NCBI GenBank assembly: GCA_037190665.1
Contig: JBBCJT010000031.1
Coordinates: 1 to 64,000, forward strand
Origin: JBBCJT01 sp037190665
Lineage (GTDB): Bacteria; Pseudomonadota; Alphaproteobacteria; Acetobacterales; Acetobacteraceae
DNA: 64,000 bases
Direction: 5' to 3'
Part shown: in pieces, positions 17,604-26,933 of the stretch
How the letters are laid out: every line of letters begins with the position of its first letter
Numbering within the stretch: the first letter of the stretch is position 1
Notes under the pieces: model-generated
The model's input: only the letters and a program-made list of their open reading frames with translations
Databases searched by the model: none
What the model was told of the DNA's origin: nothing
Program-made: the position numbers and the translations under genes

Positions 17604-19021
17604 TGCAGAACGAGGAACAGATCTGGCGGCTGGTCGACGCGAAGAAGGACGAATTCGCGGAGCTGTCCGACACGATCTGGGGCATGCCGGAACTGGCCTA
17701 TGCCGAACACCGCTCGGCCGCCGAGCATACGAAGATGCTGGAGGCGCAGGGCTTCCGCATCACCGGCAACCTCGCCGACATCCCCACCGCGGTGATGGGC
17801 GAGGCAGGCGAGGGCGGGCCGGTGGTCGCCATCCTCGGCGAGTACGACGCGCTGCCGGGTCTGTCCCAGGAAGCCGGCGTGGCGGAGCAGCGGCCGACGC
17901 CGGGCGACGGCGTGGGCCATGGTTGCGGCCACAACCTGCTGGGGTCCGCCTCCCTGCTCGCCGCGACGGCGGTGAAGGACTGGCTGGCCGCGAACGGGCT
18001 GAAGGGCCGCGTGCGCTATTACGGCTGCCCGGCCGAGGAGGGCGGCGCGGCGAAGGGGTTCATGGCCCGCGCCGGCCTGTTCGATGACGTGGACGTCGCC
18101 ATCTCCTGGCACCCGGCCGCGTTCTCCGGCGTGAACGAGGCGGAGAGCCTCGCCAACACCCGCATCGACTTCACCTTCAAGGGCCGCGCCAGCCATGCCG
18201 CGGGCGCGCCGCATCTGGGCCGCAGCGCGCTGGATGCGGTGGAGCTGATGAATGTCGGCGTGAACTACCTGCGCGAGCACATGCCGCAGAGCGCGCGCAT
18301 CCACTACGCCTATCTCGACGCCGGCGGGATCGCGCCCAACGTGGTGCAGGCGCGCGCGACCGTCCGGTACCTGATCCGCGCGGGCGACCTCGCCCAGCTC
18401 AACGCGCTGGTGCCGCGCGTGCGCAAGATCGCCGACGGCGCGGCGCTGATGACGGAGACGACGGTCACCACGCAGGTGGTGAGCGCGGTGTCCAACCTGC
18501 TCGGCAACACGCCGCTGGAGCAGGCGATGTACGAGAATTTCGAGCGCCTCGGCCCGCCGCCCTTCGATGACGCGGACCGCGCGCTCGCGGCGAAGTTCCA
18601 GGCCACGCTGAGTGAGGCCGACATCGCCGCAGCCTGGAAGCGCATCGGCATGAAGCCGCAGCCGGGCAAGACGGTGGCCGAGTTCATCGTGCCGCTGGAT
18701 GCGAAGGGCTCGGGCGAGGTGGGCTCCACCGATGTCGGCGATGTGAGCTGGGCGGTGCCCACGGTGCAGGCGCGCGGCGCGACCTATGCGATCGGTACGC
18801 CGGGCCATTCCTGGCAGCTCACCGCCCAGGGCAAGGCGCCGATGGCGCACAAGGGCATGGTGCATGTCGCCAAGGTGATGGCGGGGACGGCGGTGGACGT
18901 GCTCCGCGATCCCGACCTGATCGTGCGCGCCAAGGCGGACCATCGCGACCGGACCGGCGGCAAGCCCTATGTCTCGCCGCTGCCGCCCGATCTCGCCCCG
19001 CCGATCGGCAAGATGGGCTGA
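17603..19021 (+). CDS. M20-family amidohydrolase (AbgB-like)
   Basis: A 472-residue zinc peptidase/aminoacylase. Metal-ligand motifs of the M20 family are visible: GHGCGHNLLG, the Glu pair in CPAEEGGAAKG, the His in ISWHPAAFSG, and the lid-domain SHAAGAPHLGRSALDAVELMN. The last is typical of the p-aminobenzoyl-glutamate hydrolase B subgroup, which cleaves an N-acyl amino acid. It overlaps the COQ9-like gene by one base and is probably co-transcribed. Confidence 0.92.
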   Translation: MQNEEQIWRLVDAKKDEFAELSDTIWGMPELAYAEHRSAAEHTKMLEAQGFRITGNLADIPTAVMGEAGEGGPVVAILGEYDALPGLSQEAGVAEQRPTPGDGVGHGCGHNLLGSASLLAATAVKDWLAANGLKGRVRYYGCPAEEGGAAKGFMARAGLFDDVDVAISWHPAAFSGVNEAESLANTRIDFTFKGRASHAAGAPHLGRSALDAVELMNVGVNYLREHMPQSARIHYAYLDAGGIAPNVVQARATVRYLIRAGDLAQLNALVPRVRKIADGAALMTETTVTTQVVSAVSNLLGNTPLEQAMYENFERLGPPPFDDADRALAAKFQATLSEADIAAAWKRIGMKPQPGKTVAEFIVPLDAKGSGEVGSTDVGDVSWAVPTVQARGATYAIGTPGHSWQLTAQGKAPMAHKGMVHVAKVMAGTAVDVLRDPDLIVRAKADHRDRTGGKPYVSPLPPDLAPPIGKMG

Positions 19022-19028
19022 TACTGCC

Positions 19029-19050
19029 GCCCCGGGCCGCAACCCGGGGC
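19029..19050. terminator. Strong hairpin after the M20 gene
   Basis: An 8-base perfect inverted repeat (GCCCCGGG and CCCGGGGC) with a 6-base loop lies 8 bases beyond the amidohydrolase stop and about 22 bases before the ROK-like start. There is no T-tract, so it may attenuate rather than end transcription. Confidence 0.4.
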
Positions 19051-19072
19051 GTGCTGCTCCGTTCATGGCTGG

Positions 19073-20083
19073 ATGGTTCCGGTCATGCTGCACGGCCGCG
19101 CCGATCTTCCGCTCGTCCATGTGGACGATTACGGCGCGGCGCTGCTCGACCCGAAGGGCGGCTATCTGGGCGACCGCGCCCGCAGCGCAGCCTTCGAGGA
19201 AGCGCTGGCGCGGGTGCGCCACCTGCTGCTGCGGCAGGGCCACCATCCTGACGACCTGCCGCGCCCCGACCGCGACGAGGCCGACGAGGCGCTCGACGGC
19301 GACGAGCCGATCGCGCGCGAGGCGGTGCATGCCGCGATCGAGGCCTATGCGCGGGAGCTGGCCTATGTGACCGGCCGGCTGCTCGCGCTGCCCGCGTGGC
19401 GGGGGACCGAGTGCGTCGTCGTTGGGGGCGGGTTGCGGGACAGCACCGTGGGCGAGCGTTCGATCGCGCGGGCGGCGTCGCTGCTGAAGGAGGGCGGCAC
19501 GCGGATCGCCATGCGGCCGATCCGCCACGATCCCGACGAGGCCGGGCTGATCGGCGGCGCGCACCTGCTGCCGCTTGCGGCGTTGAAGGAGGCGGACGCG
19601 ATCCTCGCTGCCGATATCGGCGGTTCCAACATCCGGGTCGGGGTGGTGCGGCTGGGCGGCGAGCCCTGCGTGCATGAGACCGAGCGCTGGAAGCACCGCG
19701 AGGAGCGGCCGGGGCGGGACGAGGCAGTGGATCGGCTGGCCCGGATGCTTGGCGAGATGAGGGAGGTCGCGAAGCGGGACGGGCTGCGCCTCTCGGATGT
19801 GGTGGCCATCGGGTGCCCCGGCGACATCGCGCCGGACGGGGCGATCCGGCGCGGCGGTCAGAACCTGCCCGGCGATTGGGAAGCGGATGGGTTCCTGCTG
19901 CCGCGGGCGCTGGAAGGGCGGCTGCACGGCATGCGGGTCGTGCTGCACAACGATGCGGTGGTGCAGGGGTTGAGCGAGGCGCCGGCCATGGGCGGGATCG
20001 GCCGGTGGGCGGTGCTGACGATCGGCACAGGGCTGGGCAACGCGCGGTTTACTTCCCGGATCTCGGAAAAGCAGGCCGGCTGA
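19073..20083 (+). CDS. ROK/glucokinase-like protein with halves in permuted order
   Basis: A 336-residue protein with sugar-kinase actin-fold motifs in an unusual order. Residues 80-165 look like the C-terminal half of a ROK kinase (EAYARELAYVTGRLL, VVVGGG at 115, DEAGLIGGAHLLP at 155). Residues 178-336 look like the N-terminal half: DIGGSNIRVGVV at 181 (phosphate loop), GCPGDIAPDGAIR, HNDAVVQ with Asp294 as likely catalytic base, and IGTGLGNARF at 317. The zinc motif of classical ROK proteins is absent. It could be a permuted kinase or a regulator. The C-terminus lies at the border of a lower-GC island, so it may also be truncated. Confidence 0.75.
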   Translation: MVPVMLHGRADLPLVHVDDYGAALLDPKGGYLGDRARSAAFEEALARVRHLLLRQGHHPDDLPRPDRDEADEALDGDEPIAREAVHAAIEAYARELAYVTGRLLALPAWRGTECVVVGGGLRDSTVGERSIARAASLLKEGGTRIAMRPIRHDPDEAGLIGGAHLLPLAALKEADAILAADIGGSNIRVGVVRLGGEPCVHETERWKHREERPGRDEAVDRLARMLGEMREVAKRDGLRLSDVVAIGCPGDIAPDGAIRRGGQNLPGDWEADGFLLPRALEGRLHGMRVVLHNDAVVQGLSEAPAMGGIGRWAVLTIGTGLGNARFTSRISEKQAG

Positions 20084-20170
20084 GGCTTGCGACGAGATGG
20101 TCGGCAGGGCTTGAGCCGCCTCCGACAGTGCCGTATCCGGCAGCGCAGGCACTGGAAAGTAAAGTATACA

Positions 20171-21256
20171 ATGTCCGAAGGCAGCATTCGGCGGATGGCC
20201 CGATGGCTGTGGCGATATATTATGATGCCGGACCGTGTGACCGAGACTCTTCTGGAAGTGGAGAGGCTGCACCCCGCAATCGATCGCATCGAAGCGCGTT
20301 TGAAATCTCTCGGTGAAAGCTCTGCGTCTCCGCAGGAGAAGACGACTGCATCGCCCCAGCAGATTTATTCGGGATACACGAACGGCGACCTTTCAGTGTT
20401 CGAGCCTTATGCGCAGATAGCTCCTGTTTCGAATCCCGGGTTCATCACCGACTTTCTGGGAGTGAGGACCAGGTCCGGATTCGTTCGCGGTGCCGAAGGC
20501 CTGGATGGCGGTGTCACCGGGATACCCGTTCCCGATGATGGCTGGCACGCGGAAGCGATCGAGTGGATCGGTCTGCTCAAGAGCGTGCGGGGCGCGGCGG
20601 GTAGCTACTCGGCCATGGAACTGGGAGCGGGCTGGGGGCCGTGGGTGGTCGCCGGCGCTGTAGCTGCACGTCATCGCGGAATGCGGGACATCAATCTGTG
20701 TGCCGTGGAAGCTGATCCGGGCCACTTCCGGTTCATGCTCGAGCACTTCCGCGACAATGGACTTGATCCTTCCGCGCACGATCTCATCCAGGCTGCAGTA
20801 GGCGCCGAGGCAGGGTTAGCGCGTTGGCCGGCGGTGGAGGATCCCGCCGCGGACTGGGGATCGCGGCCTGTCATCGACCTCGCAGCGGCGTCGGACCATC
20901 TGGGCCGGCGCTTCGAGAAGTGGATGGAGGTGAAGATTGTCGCGTTTGGCGACCTTCTTCGCCGCCGCGCGGTGTGGGACCTCGTGCATATCGATATCCA
21001 GGGCGGAGAGGTCGACATCTGCCGCGCAGTCGGGGCTGCGCTGGATGAGCGGGTTCGGTGGCTGGTCATCGGCACGCATGACGCGCGTCTGCACGGCGAG
21101 CTGATGGAACTGCTGTTCCAGCGTGGGTGGACGCTGGAGAACGAGAAGCCCCCGCGCTTCACGTGGCGAGATGGCGCGCCGTCGCTGATCAGCATGGGAA
21201 CTGCCGACGGCGCCCAAGTCTGGCGCAACCCGCGACTCGCGGCGAACCCGTCCTAG
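20171..21256 (+). CDS. FkbM-like SAM-dependent methyltransferase
   Basis: A 361-residue protein. After about 130 N-terminal residues with a hydrophobic patch and a Ser/Gln linker comes a class I methyltransferase core: YSAMELGAGWGPWVVAGA (SAM motif I), CAVEADPGHFRFMLEHF (motif II), and the FkbM-type HIDIQGGEVDICRAV. It probably methylates a sugar or glycan precursor. The ATG at 20171 was chosen over the longer frame from 20087 because GC drops and codon usage changes there. It is the first gene of the glycan island. Confidence 0.8.
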   Translation: MSEGSIRRMARWLWRYIMMPDRVTETLLEVERLHPAIDRIEARLKSLGESSASPQEKTTASPQQIYSGYTNGDLSVFEPYAQIAPVSNPGFITDFLGVRTRSGFVRGAEGLDGGVTGIPVPDDGWHAEAIEWIGLLKSVRGAAGSYSAMELGAGWGPWVVAGAVAARHRGMRDINLCAVEADPGHFRFMLEHFRDNGLDPSAHDLIQAAVGAEAGLARWPAVEDPAADWGSRPVIDLAAASDHLGRRFEKWMEVKIVAFGDLLRRRAVWDLVHIDIQGGEVDICRAVGAALDERVRWLVIGTHDARLHGELMELLFQRGWTLENEKPPRFTWRDGAPSLISMGTADGAQVWRNPRLAANPS

Positions 21257-21594
21257 GCATCATCGGCGCCCTTTTGGCGTGGTAGGATGAAATGCAGCGC
21301 AGTTTCCGCTGGGTGTGGCGCTGCAAGAAGCGGCCCTACGCTGCCTCGCAGCTAAGAATTATTTCGCCTGCTCAAGCAGCTAGGAGCAGTATCTGATTAT
21401 GATCATCCTGATCCCGAATAAATAACGATCTCAATTCGATATTGATTCCCGCCGGGATAACCTTGTGAAGCGAGCCTCGGTTCGCATACAGCTTAGATTC
21501 TTGGCCCACACCACATATCCAGTCTTGATGCGCGTTCGGGGCAGGCCCTAAGAGTTCGAGTGGAGGATTTTCGTCCTCTGCCCCCGAATCAACC
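21257..21594. other. 338-base gap in the glycan island, probable promoter region
   Basis: No convincing gene. GC is low for this genome in its middle part (about 21,350-21,500). A short hairpin (CGCC/GGCG around a CTTTT loop) lies just after the first methyltransferase. An antisense 80-codon ORF (21372-21614) exists but runs into the next gene and has no start-site support. The gap probably carries the promoter of the seven-gene operon that follows. Confidence 0.4.
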
Positions 21595-22887
21595 TTGCCA
21601 GTGGGGTTTTCCACCTTGAACGAGACGGATCAGAAACGAGGTTGGCATCGCGTGGCGGGGCGCCGTGCACTTCGCGGTATGCGTCCGCTTTTCGCACCGC
21701 TGCTGCATCGGTTCCACTGGCGGGTCCAGGCGGCAGTGCGGGATGCGCTCGCCGCCGCTGATACCGGACATGGGGGGAAGCTGGAATCGATCCAGCAACT
21801 GGTCGAGACGATCTCCCCGCGCCTCGACACCCTGCATGCCAGCGTTGTCGCCGACCATGAGCGGCAGTCGGAGGCGATCCGGCAACTGATCGGAGCGATG
21901 TCCATCCGCCTCGATGTGCTGCAGATCGGCATGGATGCAGCGCGGCTGGACGCCGCGAGCGCGCAGCAGTCTCTGGGTGAACAGATCGAACGCCTGCGCG
22001 CGGAGCTCGCAACGGTCCGGGATGCCCAGCGCGCGGGCGATCAGCCGGACGGCCTTGGTCCTCTGATGACCAAGGCCGATCTGCTGCTGCAGAGAGCGGC
22101 GATCCCGCTGGGCCCCGACCTTCTGGTGCGAACGCCTGAGGGCTATCTTGTCGTGCCCGCAGAGGACCCTGCGCTTCTGGCTGCCCTGTACGAGAGCGGA
22201 GGGTTGCTGGAAGTCGGCACGACCAGGGTGCTGAAGACAGTGCTGCGCCCGGGCGATGTTGCGGTGGACGTGGGAGCGCATATTGGCCTGACGGTCATCC
22301 CGGCCGCCAGGGCGGTCGGGGAGAACGGGCGCGTTATCGCCATCGAGCCCGGGTCACGGGTCGGATCCCTGCTGTCGCGCAACATAGTGCTGAACGGACT
22401 GAGCGAGCGGGTGACCGTGCATCGCTGCGCCGCGGGCAGCGAAACCGGCACGGCGAGTCTCAATGTCGGTGTCATCCTCGCTCATTCATCGCTGCTTCCG
22501 CTCGAGACGGCAAAGGGGGCGGAGCAAGTAGAGGTGCGGCGGGTTGATGAACTCGTCGAACCCGGATGCAGCGTCCGCCTGGCCAAGCTCGATGCCGAAG
22601 GCTTCGAACCGCAGGTCTGGCAAGGCATGCGCCGCGTTGTCGAGGAAAGCCCCGATCTGGCGGTGATCGTGGAGCTCGGGCCGACGCATCTTGCCCGCGC
22701 CGGGATCGGAATTGATGACTGGCTTTCGATCTTTCGGTCGTCCGGCTTCGTCGCCTATGAGATCCAGGAAGACAGCGGCGCGATCAGGCAGTTGCGCTCA
22801 TCATCCGAGTTGTCGGCGATCGTGTCGGTGAACCTGTTGCTCCTGCGCCAGTCGCCGGAAACCTTTCCGGGGCTCGTGTTCTCGTGA
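21595..22887 (+). CDS. FkbM family methyltransferase with N-terminal coiled coil
   Basis: A protein of up to 430 residues. Residues 30-150 are helical and heptad-like (SIQQLVETISPRLDTLHASV, then ERLRAELATVRDAQ). The methyltransferase part has VDVGAHIGLTVIPAARAVG (SAM motif), VIAIEPGSR and VRLAKLDAEGFEPQVWQGM, all typical of FkbM O-methyltransferases. A coiled-coil front with an FkbM domain is common in glycan clusters. The TTG at 21595 is uncertain; GTG 21601 or ATG 21679 are alternatives. The stop overlaps the next GTG (GTGA). Confidence 0.87.
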   Translation: MPVGFSTLNETDQKRGWHRVAGRRALRGMRPLFAPLLHRFHWRVQAAVRDALAAADTGHGGKLESIQQLVETISPRLDTLHASVVADHERQSEAIRQLIGAMSIRLDVLQIGMDAARLDAASAQQSLGEQIERLRAELATVRDAQRAGDQPDGLGPLMTKADLLLQRAAIPLGPDLLVRTPEGYLVVPAEDPALLAALYESGGLLEVGTTRVLKTVLRPGDVAVDVGAHIGLTVIPAARAVGENGRVIAIEPGSRVGSLLSRNIVLNGLSERVTVHRCAAGSETGTASLNVGVILAHSSLLPLETAKGAEQVEVRRVDELVEPGCSVRLAKLDAEGFEPQVWQGMRRVVEESPDLAVIVELGPTHLARAGIGIDDWLSIFRSSGFVAYEIQEDSGAIRQLRSSSELSAIVSVNLLLLRQSPETFPGLVFS

Positions 22888-23540
22888 CTGTCGAACGCCA
22901 GCGCCTGAAGCTCGTCCTGATCGGTGCCGGCGGCCATGCCGGCGTGGTGCTGGAAGCCGTGCGCGCCGCGGTGTTGGGTGAGGTCGTGGGGCTTGTCGAC
23001 CCCGCGACGCATGCAACGGAAGTCCTCGGTGCGAGAGTGCTTGGCGGCGACGAGCTGCTGCCGCGCCTCCTCGGGGAGGGTGTCCAGGCCGCGGTCGTGG
23101 CGCTGGGTGACAACGCGCTACGCGAACGGATCGCGGGACGGCTGCGGACGCTCGGCTATCAGTTGCCGGCGGTGATCCATCCCGCGGCATATGTGTCCGT
23201 TTCGGCGCGGATCGGTAGTGGAAGCGTGATCATGGCGCGGGCCGTTGTGGGAACGGCAACGAATGTGGGCGAGCTTGCGATCGTGAACACGGGAGCGATC
23301 CTCGACCACGACAATCATCTCGGGCTGGCCGCGCATGTCGCGCCGGGCTGTGCGCTTGCCGGCAACGTGACGATCGGCGAACGGGCTCTTGTGGGTGTCG
23401 GGAGCGCCGTTCGTCCCGGCATTCGGATCGGCGCCGATGCGGTCGTGGGCGTTGGTTCAGCCGTGGTGGCCGACGTGCCCGCCGGCGCCGTGGTCGGTGG
23501 CGTGCCGGCGCGGCCTCTCCGGCAGGGGAAGGGCCTGTGA
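22884..23540 (+). CDS. PglD/NeuD-type sugar N/O-acetyltransferase
   Basis: A 218-residue acyltransferase. The N-terminal Rossmann-like part (LVLIGAGGHAGVVLEAV) is diagnostic of the NeuD/PglD/PerB group, and the C-terminal part is a left-handed beta-helix of hexapeptide repeats with the catalytic His in ILDHDNHLG. The protein acetylates the amino group of UDP- or GDP-4-amino-sugars. The DegT aminotransferase at the end of the operon would supply such an amino sugar, so the two likely act in one pathway. GTG start overlapping the previous stop. Confidence 0.9.
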   Translation: MTVERQRLKLVLIGAGGHAGVVLEAVRAAVLGEVVGLVDPATHATEVLGARVLGGDELLPRLLGEGVQAAVVALGDNALRERIAGRLRTLGYQLPAVIHPAAYVSVSARIGSGSVIMARAVVGTATNVGELAIVNTGAILDHDNHLGLAAHVAPGCALAGNVTIGERALVGVGSAVRPGIRIGADAVVGVGSAVVADVPAGAVVGGVPARPLRQGKGL

Positions 23541-24574
23541 GGATTGGCATCGTCTCGACCGCGGTGCCGCTGGCCCGTGGCGGCGCCAGGCTTATCGTCG
23601 ACTGGCTGGAGGACAAGCTTCGAGAGTACGGCCACGCCGTCGAGGTGGTCTACATTCCGTGCACGGAGGAGCTGCCCGAAATCCTGCCGCAGATGGCCGC
23701 GTTCAGAATGATCCGCCTGGACCACTACTTCGATAGGATTATTACGACTCGCCCTCCTGCTCATGTGGTGCAGCACCCGTGCAAGGTGGTGTGGCTCCTT
23801 CATCACGTGCGCATGTTCTACGATCTATGGGGTACGACGTATTCGCCGGTGCCAGATAACGAGGCGGGGCGAGCGCTGCGCACAGCGATAATGGCTGCCG
23901 ACAGAACCGCGCTGGGGGAGGCGCATCGCCTCTTCGCCAACTCACATGTCGTGGCCAACCGCATCCGCCGCTTCAATGACCTCGAGAGCGAGGTCCTGTA
24001 TCCCCCCATACTGCGGGCTGAAGTTTTTCGTTCGGGCGACTATGGCGATGAGATCGTCAGCATCTGCCGTATGGAGCGCCATAAACGCCAGCATCTCATG
24101 GTGCAGGCGATGGCAAGTACGAAAACTGACGTCCGTTTGCGCCTTTGTGGCCCGACACTGGACCCGGGCTACGTGGAAGCGCTGCGCGAGAGTGCTCGTC
24201 AGCACGGAGTTGCTGATCGCGTGAAGATTGAGAGTCGATGGATCTCCGAAGAGGAGAAGATTGCCATCCTTGAGAGCGCGCTTGCGTCTGCTTACGTGCC
24301 GTTTGACGAAGACAGTTACGGCTATCCAACGCTCGAGGCAGCACATGCACGGCGAAGCACAGTCACCGCATCTGATTCAGGGGGCGTATCAGAGTTCGTG
24401 ACCTCCGGGATCACAGGCCTGATAGTGGATCCTGATCCAGTCGCGTTGGCTGATGCATTCGACCGGCTCCATGCAAACCGCACTCTTGCGCAGAAGCTTG
24501 GAACTGCGGCGAGTGAACGCGTCACGACGCTGGGTATCGACTGGACGACTGTGATCGGAAAGCTTCTGTCGTGA
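23537..24574 (+). CDS. Glycosyltransferase family 4
   Basis: A 345-residue GT-B retaining glycosyltransferase. The N-terminus MRIGIVSTAVPLARGGARL is the usual GT4 start, and the donor-site segment is VPFDEDSYGYPTLEAAHAR followed by ASDSGGVSEFV. It probably adds a sugar to a lipid-linked oligosaccharide in the cytosol. It is clearly a paralogue of the next gene: the same PFDEDS, SDSGGV and TGLIVDPDP pattern and the same KLLS ending. GTG start in a GTGA overlap. Confidence 0.9.
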   Translation: MRIGIVSTAVPLARGGARLIVDWLEDKLREYGHAVEVVYIPCTEELPEILPQMAAFRMIRLDHYFDRIITTRPPAHVVQHPCKVVWLLHHVRMFYDLWGTTYSPVPDNEAGRALRTAIMAADRTALGEAHRLFANSHVVANRIRRFNDLESEVLYPPILRAEVFRSGDYGDEIVSICRMERHKRQHLMVQAMASTKTDVRLRLCGPTLDPGYVEALRESARQHGVADRVKIESRWISEEEKIAILESALASAYVPFDEDSYGYPTLEAAHARRSTVTASDSGGVSEFVTSGITGLIVDPDPVALADAFDRLHANRTLAQKLGTAASERVTTLGIDWTTVIGKLLS

Positions 24575-25605
24575 AAGTGCTCGTGCTGAGCACGATGGTG
24601 CCCTTCGTGCATGGTGGCGCGGAGGAACTTTACATTCATCTGATCCGCAATCTGCGCCAGGCCGGTGTTGATGCCGAAGGAATGCGGATTCCGTTCACCT
24701 GGGAGCCGGCAGAACGCTTGATTGACGAGATGCTGATCGCTCGCCGGCTGCGTCTATACAATGTCGACCGGGTGATTGCGCTGAAGTTCCCGCTCTATAT
24801 GGTGCCATGGCCCGACAAGGTTCTGTGGCTTCTGCACCAGTATCGCCAAGCTTATGATTTGCTCGATGTGAAGCAGAGTAATATTCCGGATGACGATCGT
24901 GGAAGGGAGATAATATCGGCTATCAGGAAAGCTGATAATACTGCATTCTCTGAATCGAGACATATATACACAAATGCACCAATTACGGCAAAGCGTCTTT
25001 GGGATTATAATGGTGTCCAGAGCGGTATACTGAGGCCCCCGCTTAATGACCCTGAATTGTTTTTGGGCGGACAGTCGTCGGGGTATGTGCTTGCTACGGG
25101 GCGTGTGAATTCTGCAAAGCGGCAATTCATGCTGATCCAGGCGTTGCGGCATGCTCCGGGGGTGCGGCTTGTTGTGGCTGGTCCCCCAGATTCAGCGAGT
25201 GATGCGGATTATCTCCGGCAACTTGCCATCCAGGAGGGGGTTGAGGATCGCGTGACGTTTGAGCTTCGGCTTCTCTCTCGCCAAGAATTAGCGCAGCGGG
25301 TCAATGAGGCTCTGGCAGTTGCCTATCTCCCTTTTGACGAAGATTCTTTCGGGTATTGTACGATGGAAGCATTTTGTGCCGCTAAACCGGTGCTGACCGT
25401 GTCTGATTCGGGTGGAGTGTTGGACATTGTCCGCGACGGGCAGACGGGCGTTGTCGTGGCGCCTGATCCTGAGGATCTGGGCAGTGCGCTCCGGCAGCTT
25501 GCTGCCCGACCTGCCCATTCCGCTGCGCTAGGGCGTGCCGGGCGTGAGGCTTTGGAATCCGCGCGCCTCACTTGGCCGACAACGGTCGAGAAGCTGCTCT
25601 CGTGA
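24571..25605 (+). CDS. Glycosyltransferase family 4 (tandem paralogue)
   Basis: A 344-residue GT-B enzyme. MKVLVLSTMVPFVHGGAEELY at the front, LATGRVNSAKRQFMLIQAL in the middle, and LPFDEDSFGYCTMEAFCA then VSDSGGVLDIV at the donor site match GT4 enzymes. It is similar along its length to the preceding gene, so the pair probably arose by tandem duplication. The centre (about 24,860-25,060) is unusually AT-rich compared with both ends. GTGA overlap on both sides. Confidence 0.9.
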   Translation: MKVLVLSTMVPFVHGGAEELYIHLIRNLRQAGVDAEGMRIPFTWEPAERLIDEMLIARRLRLYNVDRVIALKFPLYMVPWPDKVLWLLHQYRQAYDLLDVKQSNIPDDDRGREIISAIRKADNTAFSESRHIYTNAPITAKRLWDYNGVQSGILRPPLNDPELFLGGQSSGYVLATGRVNSAKRQFMLIQALRHAPGVRLVVAGPPDSASDADYLRQLAIQEGVEDRVTFELRLLSRQELAQRVNEALAVAYLPFDEDSFGYCTMEAFCAAKPVLTVSDSGGVLDIVRDGQTGVVVAPDPEDLGSALRQLAARPAHSAALGRAGREALESARLTWPTTVEKLLS

Positions 25606-26933
25606 AGCACTTACGCATCGGCTGGGCCACGCCATGGAATGAGCGATCGTCAATTGCGACGCGTGCCAGCGAGGTCGCGACAGAACTGGCTCGTCGCGGG
25701 CATCTGGTAACTGTGTTGCGGATCGAAGCGGAGGGCGCGAGGGATCTGCCGCCGATCCCTGCGCCGGGTTACGTCATGCATATTGACGACATGTGCGACA
25801 ACACGTTGCGTCGGGAATTCGACGTGATTGTCGGTCAGATCGGCAATTACTATGACTTCCACGGCGCCCTCATTCCGCGTTTTGATGGCCTTGATATTGT
25901 TGGCATTTTTCACGATGTCCTTCTGGCGGGGCTCCTGACGGGGTGGGCGCGTCATCACGGAGGCGAGGTCGAGCTGCGACGGATTGTGCGCCAGACCTAT
26001 GGGGCCGGATCACTGGCCGATGATGAACCGTTGTGGATCGATTCCGGCAGCTTGGCACAGCGACGTCCGATGCTGGAGTGGTTCAGCAAGCGCACCGTCG
26101 CGGCGGTTGCCCACGCCGAACATTATGCAGAGCGGCTGCGCCGAACCTGCCCCGGTCCCGTTGCAGTTTTGCCTCTTTCGTTCGTGGCGCCACATTTGCC
26201 GCCGCCCCCAGCAACGCCGGGTGTCGAAAACATCGCCGTGATCGGGCATGCGAACGCCAATAAGTGCATTGACAAACTAATCATGGCTATCGGTGCTTCC
26301 CCGATCCTTCGTGACCGCTGTCGTCTATCCGTGATCGGGCAATTCGAAGAGGAGGAGCGGTGTCGCCTGAGTGATATCGCTACCATCGTGCGGGCACACC
26401 CACTTGTGTTCACCGGTTGGGTGGATGATGACAAGCTATACGACAGCCTTCGAAACATCCACGTGATGTCATGCTTGCGCAACCCCGTACTTGAGGGCGC
26501 CTCCGGCTCGCTTATGCTGGCACTTGCATCGGGCCGTCCCACACTCGTTACGGATCACGGATGTTATGCCGAGGTACCGCCCGGCATGGTACTGCCGTGC
26601 CGTCCCGGCCATGAGGCTTTGGATGCCATGCGCTACCTCGAGTGGCTGTCGGGTGCACGGCAGGAGGCAGCTGCGATGGCGGCACGTGCGCAGGAATGGG
26701 TCATTCGGCGACACTCGCCGGCCGCCTATGTTGATGGACTTCTCCCGTTGCTTGAGCGGGTGGTTGAAGAGCGACCGTGGCGGGAAGCGCGCCGCAGCAT
26801 ACGCAGTACTCTCATGACATTCGGTCTGCAGGATAGCGACCCCGCCCTGCAGCGCGCCGATGCGGCGTTCGACAGCCTCGGCAAGATCCGGGCACGGGAA
26901 CGATGTGATGCGATGGGAGGACAGTCACGGTGA
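25602..26933 (+). CDS. Glycosyltransferase family 4
   Basis: A 443-residue GT-B-type glycosyltransferase. It begins MKHLRIGWATPWNERSSIATRA with a GTG that overlaps the preceding stop. The second domain has IAVIGHANANKCIDKLI, FTGWVDDDKLYDSL and LRNPVLEGASGSLMLALASG, which fit the acceptor/donor architecture of GT4. The C-terminal 90 residues form an extra helical region. The sugar is unknown; the operon context is surface glycan. Confidence 0.85.
   Translation: MKHLRIGWATPWNERSSIATRASEVATELARRGHLVTVLRIEAEGARDLPPIPAPGYVMHIDDMCDNTLRREFDVIVGQIGNYYDFHGALIPRFDGLDIVGIFHDVLLAGLLTGWARHHGGEVELRRIVRQTYGAGSLADDEPLWIDSGSLAQRRPMLEWFSKRTVAAVAHAEHYAERLRRTCPGPVAVLPLSFVAPHLPPPPATPGVENIAVIGHANANKCIDKLIMAIGASPILRDRCRLSVIGQFEEEERCRLSDIATIVRAHPLVFTGWVDDDKLYDSLRNIHVMSCLRNPVLEGASGSLMLALASGRPTLVTDHGCYAEVPPGMVLPCRPGHEALDAMRYLEWLSGARQEAAAMAARAQEWVIRRHSPAAYVDGLLPLLERVVEERPWREARRSIRSTLMTFGLQDSDPALQRADAAFDSLGKIRARERCDAMGGQSR

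Noticed and set aside
17450..20272. 940-codon open frame on the minus strand
   Set aside because: Antisense to the COQ9-like, M20 and ROK-like genes, which carry clear motifs; no motif in the antisense product.
21372..21614. 80-codon ORF on the minus strand in the gap between the two FkbM genes
   Set aside because: The product looks moderately protein-like, but it overlaps the start of the next gene, has no ribosome site and no neighbour; not enough to call.
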